In this document: positions 54,391 to 62,991 of the stretch, piece after piece
Position numbering within the stretch: the stretch's first letter is position 1
Layout: each line of letters begins with the position of its first letter
Origin: Halocynthiibacter styelae
GTDB lineage: Bacteria > Pseudomonadota > Alphaproteobacteria > Rhodobacterales > Rhodobacteraceae
DNA length: 64,000 nt
Assembly: GCF_016123485.1 (NCBI RefSeq)
Contig: NZ_JADCKQ010000002.1
Coordinates: 310,001-374,000, forward strand
Direction: 5' to 3'
Translations under genes and position numbers: made by a program
Notes under the pieces: model-generated
The model's database searches: none
The model's input: the letters and a program-made list of their open reading frames with translations, nothing else
What the model was told of the DNA's origin: nothing

Positions 54391-54831
54391 TCGAAACATG
54401 GAACTATACTTTTTCTCAGGAAACTCTGAATGTGAAACTGATAGAACCCTCTGGGCACGACGGAAGACAGTTGTATGAGGGGCAAACTCTGTGGACCTCA
54501 AACGGGCAGTTCTGGCCTGATCCTGCCGCAGAGAAACGAGCTTCTTTTGTTGATTATTTTGGCCGTGATTAAAGCGTATTTCTCGCCGGGCGCCATAGTG
54601 CTGTTCACCGCCTTGCAGTGCATTCAACCAGGCCGGGCTAAGTAAGATTTGCACAAAATCTGCACATCTTACTCAGGTCGTCTGCACATCTTCATGGGAA
54701 AACGCCGTAGGGAACGCGCCATACAACCCCGCCTGGATGAAACCAAACAGGTCAACCAGGCATCGGATCGTTCCCGAAATCGGTAACCCTGCGGCATATT
54801 ACGCCGCATGATAATTCAGAGAAGGTATAAA
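54391..54831. other. 441-base gap, phased TGCA boxes inside, no gene recognised
   Basis: ORFs on both strands here look like by-products: none has a family match, a good ribosome site or coding character I can support. A short plus-strand frame (54400-54573) lacks a start codon. The gap includes the TGCA box array at 54650-54688 and a hairpin TGCGGC/GCCGCA (54790-54808). Confidence 0.5.
54650..54688 (+). promoter_or_regulatory. phased TGCACA boxes before the SMP-like gene
   Basis: TGCACA begins at 54650, 54661 and 54683, which are 11 and 22 bases apart, so all three lie on one helix face (one phase position, 54672, is empty). The boxes lie about 145 bases before the ATG at 54832. The core and spacing resemble the arrays at 11790, 48890 and 55086. 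Confidence 0.5.
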
Positions 54832-54975
54832 ATGACCAAAAGAACCAGCCCAATGACCAAATCCGCAGCTGCTCGTATTCAAGCTGCCAGCGCGAAACAA
54901 ATTGAGGGAAAAGTGGAAAAAGACAGCCATGCAGCACGTGCCCAGCGCGCTGCCGCAAACCCAGCAAAGAAGTAA
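54832..54975 (+). CDS. small SMP-like alanine-rich protein
   Basis: A 47-residue hydrophilic protein rich in Ala, Lys and Arg with the segments KSAAARIQAASAKQ and HAARAQRAAANPAKK, which resemble the seed-maturation-protein (SMP) type repeats found in small bacterial proteins. GAAGG lies 9 bases before the ATG. A strong terminator follows. Function unknown; SMP-like proteins are linked to dormancy or stress in plants only. Confidence 0.65.
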   Translation: MTKRTSPMTKSAAARIQAASAKQIEGKVEKDSHAARAQRAAANPAKK

Positions 54976-55031
54976 AACACAATATCAAAAGTTAATTTAA
55001 CCATTTTTCTGTTATTCTGCTGAAACTAAGT

Positions 55032-55067
55032 CCGCCAAAACACTGATTTGTTTTGGCGGGCTTTTTT
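55032..55067 (+). terminator. strong intrinsic terminator after the SMP-like gene
   Basis: CCGCCAAAAC/GTTTTGGCGG, a perfect 10-bp stem with an 8-base loop, followed by GGCTTTTTT. It separates the small gene from the exosortase operon. Confidence 0.9.
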
Positions 55068-55085
55068 ATTCAATATCGGCTGCTC

Positions 55086-55124
55086 TGCACAAATTCTGCA
55101 CAACCTGCACTGATCCTCTGCACT
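55086..55124 (+). promoter_or_regulatory. phased TGCAC boxes before the exosortase gene
   Basis: TGCACA at 55086 and 55097, TGCACT at 55106 and TGCACT at 55119. The first, second and fourth keep the 11-base phase (0, 11, 33); the third is two bases early. The array ends 21 bases before the exosortase ATG, as the lpd array ends about 25 bases before its ATG. It is the likely control site of the exosortase operon. Confidence 0.55.
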
Positions 55125-55144
55125 TTGTTTTGCGATCAGGTGAT

Positions 55145-56566
55145 ATGGAACAGACACATGATAAATTTCTCTGGATTGGCCTGACCACTGCATCAGTGAT
55201 GTTGGCCTTTGAGCCCCTGCGTTGGCTTGTCACAAGCTGGCGTGATCCGTCTTATCAATCTTACGGTGCAGTGTATTGTATCGTGCTTTTGGGACTGATT
55301 GGACTGTCGGTAAAAAGCGGCCCTGCCAGAGGCACATCTGTTGCCGGGCGCGTGTTCATGCTGTTTCTGGTCGCTGCGGTCATTCGGCTGGCGGGTCAAT
55401 TCCTGGCCATCAACATACTAAGCGCACTTGCCTTGTCTCTGGATGTCTTCGCGATTGCTGCGGTATTGCGGCTCGAAAGTCGCAAGATTGCGCTTTCGCC
55501 GGAATGGATGGCGATTTTCTTTCTGTTTGCTCTGCCTCTGGCACCGATTTTGCAGCGGGTTGCGGGGTTTCCCCTACAGATGATCTCAGCAGAGATTGCC
55601 TGCCAGATGATGTCTCCGGTGTTTGCAGATCTGATCTGTGAAGGTGTCCGGCTGCAATTGAACGGTGTTGATGTGATGGTGGACCTGCCCTGTTCAGGCG
55701 CCACGGGACTGTTGTTGCTGGTCAGCCTCTGGACGTTTCTGAACATCATTTACCGTCCATATTTCATGCGGGCGATATTGGGGGGTGTGATCATTGTCGG
55801 GCTGAGCATCATTGGGAATGCCTTGCGGATCAGCCTGTTGGCGGGGGGGCTTGGGCTTGGTGTCGACACGATGGAACCCATGCTTCACAGTGCAATCGGA
55901 TTGTTCACGCTGGTGTTCACGGCTGCGCCTGTTCTGATGTTCTATCGTCCGCAAACAAAACCCCTGCCCCAGATCAGAAAACCGGTCACAAACCTTCCAA
56001 AAGCACTGCGGGTACCGGTAACTGTGATGGCATTGCTGGCCGCCCTTGCAATTGTAAACGCCCCCAAGCGCCCCATGGATTTGTCTGCGCCTGTATCCCC
56101 CGCGCGCCTGCCGATGCAATTGCTTGGTGCACGGGCTAACCCCATTGCCCTGAGCCCTACAGAACAGCAGTATTTCACGGCTTACGGCGGGCACGCCCAG
56201 AAGGTGCAATACGGCCCGATGGGGATAAATGTTGTGCGCACAACTTCGCCTTTACGCCACCTTCACTCACCCGAGGCCTGTCTGTTGGGCATGGGATTTA
56301 GTGTGAAATTTCAGGGCACCACATATGACCCGCTTCCAACCTCTGTGTATGAGGCAACGAGCCCGGACGGGCAGATCTGGACTGTCGCTGTCAGCTTTGT
56401 TTCCGCTGACGGTCAGCAGACGGCCAGCGTTGGTGAAGCCGTCTGGAGCTGGCTCAATGGATCTTCCCGAAGCTGGCAGTCGATCCAGCGCGTCACCCTG
56501 AAATCCCTTCCGGAACAAGACCGGATTTCCTTTGAAAACGCTGCTTTGGCAGCCCTTGACCTGTAA
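55145..56566 (+). CDS. exosortase (XrtT-like) with C-terminal EpsI-type extension
   Basis: A 473-residue integral membrane cysteine transpeptidase of the exosortase family. About eight membrane helices fill residues 10-275. The catalytic triad is visible: Cys183 in DLPCSGATG, Arg228 in GNALRISLLAG and His248 in MLHSAIG. After about residue 300 a soluble domain follows with LRHLHSPEACLLGMGF, typical of EpsI/exosortase-linked regions. The ATG at 55145 (AGG seven bases before) is preferred to a TTG at 55130. The next gene is its single obvious substrate. The XrtT subtype is suggested from genome context, not certain. Confidence 0.9.
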   Translation: MEQTHDKFLWIGLTTASVMLAFEPLRWLVTSWRDPSYQSYGAVYCIVLLGLIGLSVKSGPARGTSVAGRVFMLFLVAAVIRLAGQFLAINILSALALSLDVFAIAAVLRLESRKIALSPEWMAIFFLFALPLAPILQRVAGFPLQMISAEIACQMMSPVFADLICEGVRLQLNGVDVMVDLPCSGATGLLLLVSLWTFLNIIYRPYFMRAILGGVIIVGLSIIGNALRISLLAGGLGLGVDTMEPMLHSAIGLFTLVFTAAPVLMFYRPQTKPLPQIRKPVTNLPKALRVPVTVMALLAALAIVNAPKRPMDLSAPVSPARLPMQLLGARANPIALSPTEQQYFTAYGGHAQKVQYGPMGINVVRTTSPLRHLHSPEACLLGMGFSVKFQGTTYDPLPTSVYEATSPDGQIWTVAVSFVSADGQQTASVGEAVWSWLNGSSRSWQSIQRVTLKSLPEQDRISFENAALAALDL

Positions 56567-56584
56567 CCAAACACGAGGACCATC

Positions 56585-58624
56585 ATGCGACTTTCTTTCC
56601 TTTTAATCCCCCTGTTTTCAATCAGCACTGTGACTGCGGCCTGGGCCACAGAAACCGAAGATATCGCCGGACGCGTCGTCGCGCAGGCGAACGGTGTATC
56701 TTACGATCTGCCCATGCTTGACAGCCAGATCAGCGTAAACATCGGAGGTGATATGGCCATCGTTGAGATCACCCAAAGCTTTCTCAACGATGGACAAATG
56801 CCACTGGAAGCAGAATATCTGTTTCCGCTGAACCAACATGCTGCAATTTACGGAATGGAAATGCGTGTCGGGGATGAGATCATTCAGGCTGTGATACGTG
56901 AAAAAGAGGTTGCGGTGGCCGAATTTGAACAGGCCGCGCAAGAGGGTAAAGCCGCAGCTTTGCTGACGCAACATCGCCCGAATATGTTCACGCAACGCAT
57001 CGCAAACCTCATGCCCGGGCAGCCGATAGATGTGACCCTTCGCTATGTGCAGATGGTCCCGAAAATTGATGCGCAATATGAATTGGTCATCCCCATGATC
57101 GTTGGGCCGCGTTATGAAGGCTATGACGTACAACTGGCAGATATCGCGCCTGACGACTTGCCGGATGACGCGCCAAAGCCTGCGAACAGCTGGACGATCA
57201 GTGATGTGCCCGCTTATCCTGCAGTGGCGGGTATTAACCTGCCTGACAGCTTTTCCCCCGAGCGTGTCTCGCTTGATCTGAACCTGATCAGCGGCCTGTC
57301 CATCGCAGGATTTGGCAGTGATACACATCCGCTGGCGATCCGGGAACATGACACAGGTTTAAACGCCCGGTTTGCCGGAGGTAAAGTTCTGGACAATCGC
57401 GATCTGGTGATCCGGTTCACACTTGGGGGGGAGACGCTTGAGGCTGCAAGCCTGTCACATCAGGATGACCGTGGTGGTTTTGTGTCGCTGATGATTGAAC
57501 CACCGGCTGCTCCGGACGATGCCATGATCACACCGCGTGAACTGGTGTTTGTGCTGGATACATCCGGGTCGATGGGCGGGGATCCCATGAACGCAAGCAA
57601 AGTGTTCATGGATGCGGCCCTTAAGAACCTGCGCCCTGATGACTATTTTCGCATCATTCCTTTTGCCAATACCGCGCAAAGGTTCTCCAACGGTTCAACA
57701 CAGGCAACGCGCCGTAACATTCGCCGGGCACGCAACTATGTTGATGGTCTGCTCACAGGTGGCGGCACCGAAATTGACAACGCTATTCGCACAGCTTTCA
57801 GCACCGAACAGCCTGCGGGCACCATGCGCATTGTTGTGTTTTTAAGCGATGGGTATATCGGGGACGAAGCCAGTGTTCTGCGCACCATTAACCAACAAAT
57901 TGGTGCAGCACGCATTTACGCCTTTGGTGTAGGCAACTCTGTGAACCGCTATTTGCTGGACGCCATGGCGGATGAAGGGCGTGGATATGCGCGTTATGTC
58001 AGCGTTGATGAAGATGCCACTGAGGTTGCAGAGGCTTTAGCCGATGATCTGAAATCGCCCCTGCTGACAGATATCACAATTGATTGGGGTGATCTTGAGG
58101 TTCACGGTGTCACGCCTGCACGCATTCCTGATCTGTTCGCAGGCAACAATCTGCGTATCTATGCCCGTCACAACGGGGCATCCGATGTGCGGGTCACGCT
58201 GAAAGGTCTGGTCAACGGTCATATGGCAGAAATGCCTGTTGATCTGACACTGACAGATACCGCAGATGAAGCGGCCTTGCCTTTGATCTGGGCGCGCAAC
58301 CGGATTTCAGATCTGACCCGCATGGTGGCGGTGGGATCAAATCCTGATGCGGCCGACAGGGAAATAACCGAATTGGGTCTGGAATTCTCGTTGCAAACGA
58401 AAAACACATCCTTCGTTGCTGTCTCTGAAACTGTTATGAACACCACAGATCAGACTGCAACCCCGGCAAGCGTTCCCCTGCCGCAGGTGTCAGGCATGTC
58501 AAATCAGGCCCAGGCCACATCGCAGGCTTTTGCAGGGTCTTCTTCGCCGGAGCCTGAAGCAATTCTGGGTTTTCTGATGCTGGCAGCAATGACCTTGTTA
58601 GGTTTCCGCCGGAGGATCGTATAA
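56585..58624 (+). CDS. VIT and VWA domain protein with PEP-CTERM-like sorting tail
   Basis: A 679-residue exported protein: signal peptide (residues 1-21, ending AWA), VIT domain (about 30-165, with EAEYLFPLNQHAAIYGMEM), then a von Willebrand A domain (about 317-480) with an intact MIDAS motif LDTSGSMGGD (Asp325). The C terminus has the three-part sorting signal: Ser/Pro-Glu-Pro (SSSPEPEA, PEP at 655-657), a hydrophobic helix (about 659-674) and RRR. This is the substrate pattern of an exosortase, encoded 18 bases upstream. It is likely anchored or released at the cell surface after cleavage and may bind partners through VWA. Confidence 0.93.
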   Translation: MRLSFLLIPLFSISTVTAAWATETEDIAGRVVAQANGVSYDLPMLDSQISVNIGGDMAIVEITQSFLNDGQMPLEAEYLFPLNQHAAIYGMEMRVGDEIIQAVIREKEVAVAEFEQAAQEGKAAALLTQHRPNMFTQRIANLMPGQPIDVTLRYVQMVPKIDAQYELVIPMIVGPRYEGYDVQLADIAPDDLPDDAPKPANSWTISDVPAYPAVAGINLPDSFSPERVSLDLNLISGLSIAGFGSDTHPLAIREHDTGLNARFAGGKVLDNRDLVIRFTLGGETLEAASLSHQDDRGGFVSLMIEPPAAPDDAMITPRELVFVLDTSGSMGGDPMNASKVFMDAALKNLRPDDYFRIIPFANTAQRFSNGSTQATRRNIRRARNYVDGLLTGGGTEIDNAIRTAFSTEQPAGTMRIVVFLSDGYIGDEASVLRTINQQIGAARIYAFGVGNSVNRYLLDAMADEGRGYARYVSVDEDATEVAEALADDLKSPLLTDITIDWGDLEVHGVTPARIPDLFAGNNLRIYARHNGASDVRVTLKGLVNGHMAEMPVDLTLTDTADEAALPLIWARNRISDLTRMVAVGSNPDAADREITELGLEFSLQTKNTSFVAVSETVMNTTDQTATPASVPLPQVSGMSNQAQATSQAFAGSSSPEPEAILGFLMLAAMTLLGFRRRIV

Positions 58625-59341
58625 ATGTTTAGCGCGCTGGACAAATCTGGCCTGTATTGCCAAACAGAAAGTATGAAAACACGTATCCTTATTGTCGATG
58701 ATGAACCCAAAATCCGCGTCAATGTGCGCATCGCTGCAGAGGCAGCTGGTTTTGAAACGATCGAAGCAGCAAATGGTCAGATTGCGTTGACCCATATCGG
58801 GCGCGAAAACATTGACCTTGTCGTGTTGGATATTGGTATGCCACAGATGGATGGGTTTGAATGTTGCCGACAGATCAGGGCAAAATCAAATGTGCCTATC
58901 CTGTTTCTGACCGCCCAGAATGATGAGATTGATCGTGTCTCAGGGTTTCAGCTGGGGGCGGATGATTTCGTCTCCAAACCTTTCAGCCCCCGCGAACTTG
59001 TTTTGCGCATCAAAGCCATTCTGGCACGGGGCAAACCACAGCAGACCCCATCATTGCAGCATGGCGTTCTCAGCATAGACAGCACGCGGCACAGTTGCCG
59101 TATCCTGGACCAGGAGTTAAATCTGACGGCAACTGAATTTTCATTACTGAAGATCCTGTTGTCGCGCCCGGAACATGTCCTGGATCGCAATCAACTGGCC
59201 GGAAATAACGCGCTTTCCGGCCGTACGATTGACAGTCATTTACGCAATATCCGCCACAAGGCTGCGGATCTGGGCTGCCACGATATTGTCGTGACAGTGC
59301 ATGGGGTCGGGGTGAAACTTGGGGCATGCAGTTGTGAATAA
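58625..59341 (+). CDS. OmpR-type response regulator of the exosortase locus
   Basis: A response regulator with a receiver domain (ILIVDDEPKIR, phospho-acceptor Asp in LVVLDIGMP, Lys in VSKPFSP) and a C-terminal winged helix (LTATEFSLLKILLSRPEHVLDRNQL, read in parts). ATG 58625 follows the stop of the VIT gene directly and has GGAGGA nine bases before; a second ATG at 58673 would give the usual short N terminus MKTRIL, with a weaker ribosome site. Product 238 or 222 residues. It is coupled to the kinase gene behind it. Confidence 0.92.
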   Translation: MFSALDKSGLYCQTESMKTRILIVDDEPKIRVNVRIAAEAAGFETIEAANGQIALTHIGRENIDLVVLDIGMPQMDGFECCRQIRAKSNVPILFLTAQNDEIDRVSGFQLGADDFVSKPFSPRELVLRIKAILARGKPQQTPSLQHGVLSIDSTRHSCRILDQELNLTATEFSLLKILLSRPEHVLDRNQLAGNNALSGRTIDSHLRNIRHKAADLGCHDIVVTVHGVGVKLGACSCE

Positions 59342-60869
59342 CATTCGCAAAAAATGGCGCCCGTCTATCGCGATGGTTATCGCCGCAGTCTGCGTGATTT
59401 TGATCTCAATTCCTCTGCTGGCAATGTTGTCAGTGCGTTTGACATCAAACCAGTTTGTCCGTGAAACAGAACAGTCCCTGATCCAGCAGGGGGCAATTTA
59501 TGCGCAGATTTATGCCCGGGAATTCAAACGGGAAGATGGCCCTCTGGTAGGCGTCGAGCTGACTGAAGATCAGAAGGAACATTGGAACGCCAACCTGCAT
59601 CCGGCCCGATCCCAACTGAATGTGCGCCAGGATGATATTGCCCCACCGCGCCCGGACGGCGATGTCATTGCGACGCCACCCGATCCGCGTCACCTGGCTG
59701 TAGCAGAGAACCTTATCAGCATTGCCCAGGGGGCCCGGAAGACCACCCTCGCAGGCATCGTTCTTCTTGATCATCATGGGCGAAATCTGAACACGGAAAC
59801 AGCCAGGTCGTTAGCGGCACTTCCCGAAGTTCAGACTGCATTGAACGGTGAGGTCGGTGCAATCCTGCGCGCGCGGACACAGGATTACGAACGACATGCA
59901 TTTTCTTCTTTAAGCCGCGACACAGGGTTTCGTGTGTTTGTGACCTATCCGGTTATTGTAAATGATCGTGTCATAGGCGCGATATACCTTTCGCGCACGC
60001 CCCTGAACCTTGGTAAGTTCCTGTTTGGCGAAAGATATGCGCTTTTGACGATGCTGATCGCGACTGTTTTATCGGCCACTTTTGTCGGGCTATTGCTGTT
60101 GCGGCTGATTTCACGGCCTGTTTATGCATTGCGTGACAGATCCCGTGCAATTGCTGCAGGAAAAAATCCAAATGCCGATCCTCTGCAACATTACGGCCTG
60201 CGGGAATTGGCGGATTTGGGGGACAGTGTGTCGACGATGGCAATGACCTTAATGCGGCGATCAAAAGAGATTGCCACCTATACGGATCACGTAACCCATG
60301 AACTGAAGTCGCCTGTCACCTCTGTGATTGGCGCGGCTGAACTTTTGCAGACGGACGGATTAAAATCGCAGGATCGCGATACGCTTTTGCAAAATATCGA
60401 AACCGAAAGCCAACGCATGAACCATCTTCTTGGACGTCTGCGCGAGATGACACGACTGCGGGGCAGCCTGGAAGGGGATCCCGGGAAGCTGGCACGGATG
60501 CTTCCTAACATCGATGGTTTGAAAGTGGTCACGCGGGCCGACCCTGAGGTTATCCTACCAATATCAGAAGAACACGGTGCAATGATTTTGCTTCATATGG
60601 GACAGAATGCATTGTCGCACGGTGCATCGGAATTAGAGCTGTCTTATGCGGATCGCATTCTGCATGTGTCTGACAATGGTGATGGCATCGCAGAAGGTGA
60701 CATCCCACGCGTCACAAATCCGTTTTTCACCACCCGGCGTGAACAAGGCGGGACTGGTATGGGCCTTGCTATTGTTTCCGCCATTCTTGAAAATTATGGT
60801 GCGACGATCACATGCCTTCCATGTAATACCGGCGCGTCGTTTGCGATCCACTTCTCAAATCAGAGTTAG
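59334..60869 (+). CDS. sensor histidine kinase of the exosortase locus
   Basis: A 511-residue membrane kinase: TM helix (about 10-34), a periplasmic sensor of about 190 residues, second TM (about 235-257), HAMP, HisKA with the phospho-acceptor in VTHELKSPVTS (His322), and HATPase with N box (MGQNALSHGA), DNGDGI and GGTGMGLAI. The start is GTG 59334, overlapping the response regulator stop; a TTG at 59319 is also possible. The layout matches 'proteobacterial dedicated sortase system' kinases, which accompany a sortase and a VIT/VWA target elsewhere. Confidence 0.92.
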   Translation: MNNIRKKWRPSIAMVIAAVCVILISIPLLAMLSVRLTSNQFVRETEQSLIQQGAIYAQIYAREFKREDGPLVGVELTEDQKEHWNANLHPARSQLNVRQDDIAPPRPDGDVIATPPDPRHLAVAENLISIAQGARKTTLAGIVLLDHHGRNLNTETARSLAALPEVQTALNGEVGAILRARTQDYERHAFSSLSRDTGFRVFVTYPVIVNDRVIGAIYLSRTPLNLGKFLFGERYALLTMLIATVLSATFVGLLLLRLISRPVYALRDRSRAIAAGKNPNADPLQHYGLRELADLGDSVSTMAMTLMRRSKEIATYTDHVTHELKSPVTSVIGAAELLQTDGLKSQDRDTLLQNIETESQRMNHLLGRLREMTRLRGSLEGDPGKLARMLPNIDGLKVVTRADPEVILPISEEHGAMILLHMGQNALSHGASELELSYADRILHVSDNGDGIAEGDIPRVTNPFFTTRREQGGTGMGLAIVSAILENYGATITCLPCNTGASFAIHFSNQS

Positions 60870-61201
60870 ATGACCCTGCCAGATTGATTTTTGCGCCCCA
60901 TGGTCAATCCTCAAAGTGTATCGAACTACTAATGCAATCGCTTTGCATCATTTCTCAGGTTCAGAGCGATTGCATAAGTAGTTTTACGTAAACCTCATTG
61001 GTCGACGTTCATTCTTCGGAATGGATAAGAATTTCATCCAACGGCTGTCTGCGCCGGACATTTGGTCCGGCATGATGGGCCCAACGGGATCGCCCTTATT
61101 CCCATCACCACGTTGGACCCGCCCTACAATGCGGCGTCTCCTGTGGTCCCCGCACTTAATTGGGCCGGGTCCCCAATGCTCATGTCTTCAGTCAGGCAAA
61201 G
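60870..61201. other. 332-base gap with a long inverted repeat, no gene recognised
   Basis: AACTACTAATGCAATCGCT at 60924-60942 and its complement (one mismatch in 19) at 60965-60983 enclose 22 bases. Another hairpin GCCGGAC-ATTTG-GTCCGGC lies at 61052-61070, a possible terminator for the minus-strand genes to the right. A short ORF at 61021 has no coding character. The long repeat may be a mobile element boundary or attenuator. Confidence 0.5.
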
Positions 61202-62092
61202 TTAAGGCGCAAACACCTCTCGCTCAGTGATCTTCTCAAATTCGGGCAGAAACTCTTCGTGGTGCAGACCAAGATATTTCACGATCCGTTCGTTGTTTAA
61301 CAATTTCGCGACGTAGCCACGTGCCAAAACAAGATCGAGATGATCGATCCCGTAGCTGTCCTCGACCAAACGAACTTCGCGCTCCAGATTTGAAGACTCG
61401 CGCTCCATCAGATCAAGTTGTTCCCGGGAAATACCTTTGAATTTTTTAGGCGTTGCCCCTGTGACCAGCTGACTATCGGGGGTCGCCGCCAGCAGCGATC
61501 GGGCATAATTTATGGTATATTTGTTCATAGTCATCATCAGTTGCGCGGCTTCAATCTGACGCATGGGTTTCATTTTCCTGAGGATCTGAAACCCCGTCAC
61601 AGCAATCTGCTTGTCCTTCAGCATTTCGGCAGCTTCACCGCAAATGCCATCTAGCAAACGCCTTTTCTGTTGAAGCGTTCTTATGTTCACATCCAACGCT
61701 TTTGCCAGGCGTTCTTCCGGCACACCAAGGGTCAGGGCGCGCAGGATCATTTTATGTTCCTGGATGGTCGCAAGTCGACTTATGCGCTTGTTATAAGTGA
61801 ACGCTTCATCATCGGTGGAAATGATACATTGTGTTTCAGTCGCCCCCTGGTTCTGCAACACGTCCAGCCGCAGATGCCCGTCAAGCAGTGTGTATTGGTC
61901 TGCGTTATTTGGATCACGCGTGACAACAAGAGGTTCGACCAACCCGATTTCCGCGACAGAGGCGGCGATACGTTTGTATTTGATTGTCGATTTTATCTGT
62001 GCGGACACAACATACAAGGGCGCGATCTGGTCAAATGGAATGCGTAGCAACTCACGTTCAAATGCAGCTGTAACAACCTGGTCATCATTCAT
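61202..62092 (-). CDS. RepB-type ParB-like partition protein
   Basis: A 296-residue protein of the ParB/RepB superfamily. The N-terminal ParB-like nuclease fold has IGLVEPLVVTRDPNNADQY and LLDGHLRLDVL (the GHxR motif of ParB CTP/DNA-binding cores). A plasmid partition RepB C-terminal domain follows, with helix-turn-helix VPEERLAKALDVNIRTLQQKR. It overlaps the next ParB-like gene by four bases. On plasmids such proteins aid segregation; here it lies beside a recombinase in a mobile module. Confidence 0.85.
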   Translation of the reverse strand: MNDDQVVTAAFERELLRIPFDQIAPLYVVSAQIKSTIKYKRIAASVAEIGLVEPLVVTRDPNNADQYTLLDGHLRLDVLQNQGATETQCIISTDDEAFTYNKRISRLATIQEHKMILRALTLGVPEERLAKALDVNIRTLQQKRRLLDGICGEAAEMLKDKQIAVTGFQILRKMKPMRQIEAAQLMMTMNKYTINYARSLLAATPDSQLVTGATPKKFKGISREQLDLMERESSNLEREVRLVEDSYGIDHLDLVLARGYVAKLLNNERIVKYLGLHHEEFLPEFEKITEREVFAP

Positions 62093-62991
62093 GCCTTCGC
62101 CTCTTCAATATGGGTTAATCGATCCGCAATCGTCCTGGGAATATTGGCCAGCCCTTCTGCGCGCAGGAGCGTGACAAAGTTCTCGTCCGACAGGAGCGTT
62201 TTCAGCGATTGTGTGAGAAAGAGCATTTCGCTGCGCGTCGCCCCAGCTTTACGCAACAGGATTTTCTTCTTATCAACATCATTTTGATACGTCCGCAAAA
62301 GGGTTTCAACAGAGAGGTTTTTACGAACCCCTGGTTCAGAATTGCCGCGCCCTTTGCCATATTGCGCACGCGCCTCAACCAAACGCTTTGCGGCCATAAG
62401 GCGGCCTCCGCGCAAAACCTTGCTTTCATAGGCCTTACGCAACACGGTTTGCACGCCGATATCATCCGCTTCGGCAATATCAACGGCGACGCTTACGGGG
62501 ATTTTTCCACTTTCAACGGCACGCAACAGCCGATGTTCATGACTTTCCAAAAGGCGAATGACACCATGCACATATTTGACCGAAAGATGGGTTTTCGTCG
62601 CAATCTCACGTGTGGAATATCCACTGTCTTTGAGACGCTTGATATCCCGCAGTAAATCGAGCGAGCGATGCTGCCTGCGTGCCAGGTTTTCGACGAGGCT
62701 CATGACAAGACAGTCCTCAGAGCTTGCCGTGATCACAACAGCAGGGATCTTATCTTGTTTCAGAGCCTTGAAGGCTTCCAAACGCCCCTGGCCACAGACC
62801 AGTTCATATGCCAGCTCGCCGCTTGTTTCATTATTGCGCACTGCAACGGTGATAGGACGTTTAAGGCCAAGCTCAGCGATGTTTGCAACGATCTCTTCAA
62901 AGACCTTTTGATTGCGGATACGAGGATTGATCACCGTGATCGTATCCACTGCAATGAGTTCGGTGTGTTCTTTGGGCGTATCAGACATCAC
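62089..62991 (-). CDS. ParB N-terminal domain protein
   Basis: A 300-residue ParB-family protein. It has the core motifs LGLKRPITVAVRNN, LVCGQGRLEAFKAL and SLVENLARRQHRSLDLLRDI, then a helix-turn-helix (YSTREIATKTHLSVKYVHGVIRL). C-terminal part is helical. It overlaps the recombinase gene and the RepB-like gene by four bases each, so three proteins come from one transcript. The motif GxxR of the CTP-binding box is present. Confidence 0.87.
   Translation of the reverse strand: MMSDTPKEHTELIAVDTITVINPRIRNQKVFEEIVANIAELGLKRPITVAVRNNETSGELAYELVCGQGRLEAFKALKQDKIPAVVITASSEDCLVMSLVENLARRQHRSLDLLRDIKRLKDSGYSTREIATKTHLSVKYVHGVIRLLESHEHRLLRAVESGKIPVSVAVDIAEADDIGVQTVLRKAYESKVLRGGRLMAAKRLVEARAQYGKGRGNSEPGVRKNLSVETLLRTYQNDVDKKKILLRKAGATRSEMLFLTQSLKTLLSDENFVTLLRAEGLANIPRTIADRLTHIEEAKA

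Noticed and set aside
54367-54654. 95-codon minus-strand ORF between the IS3 remnant and the SMP-like gene
   Set aside because: No start signal or domain; its peptide looks like random Arg/Gln-rich translation. It might be an IS remnant but nothing supports it.
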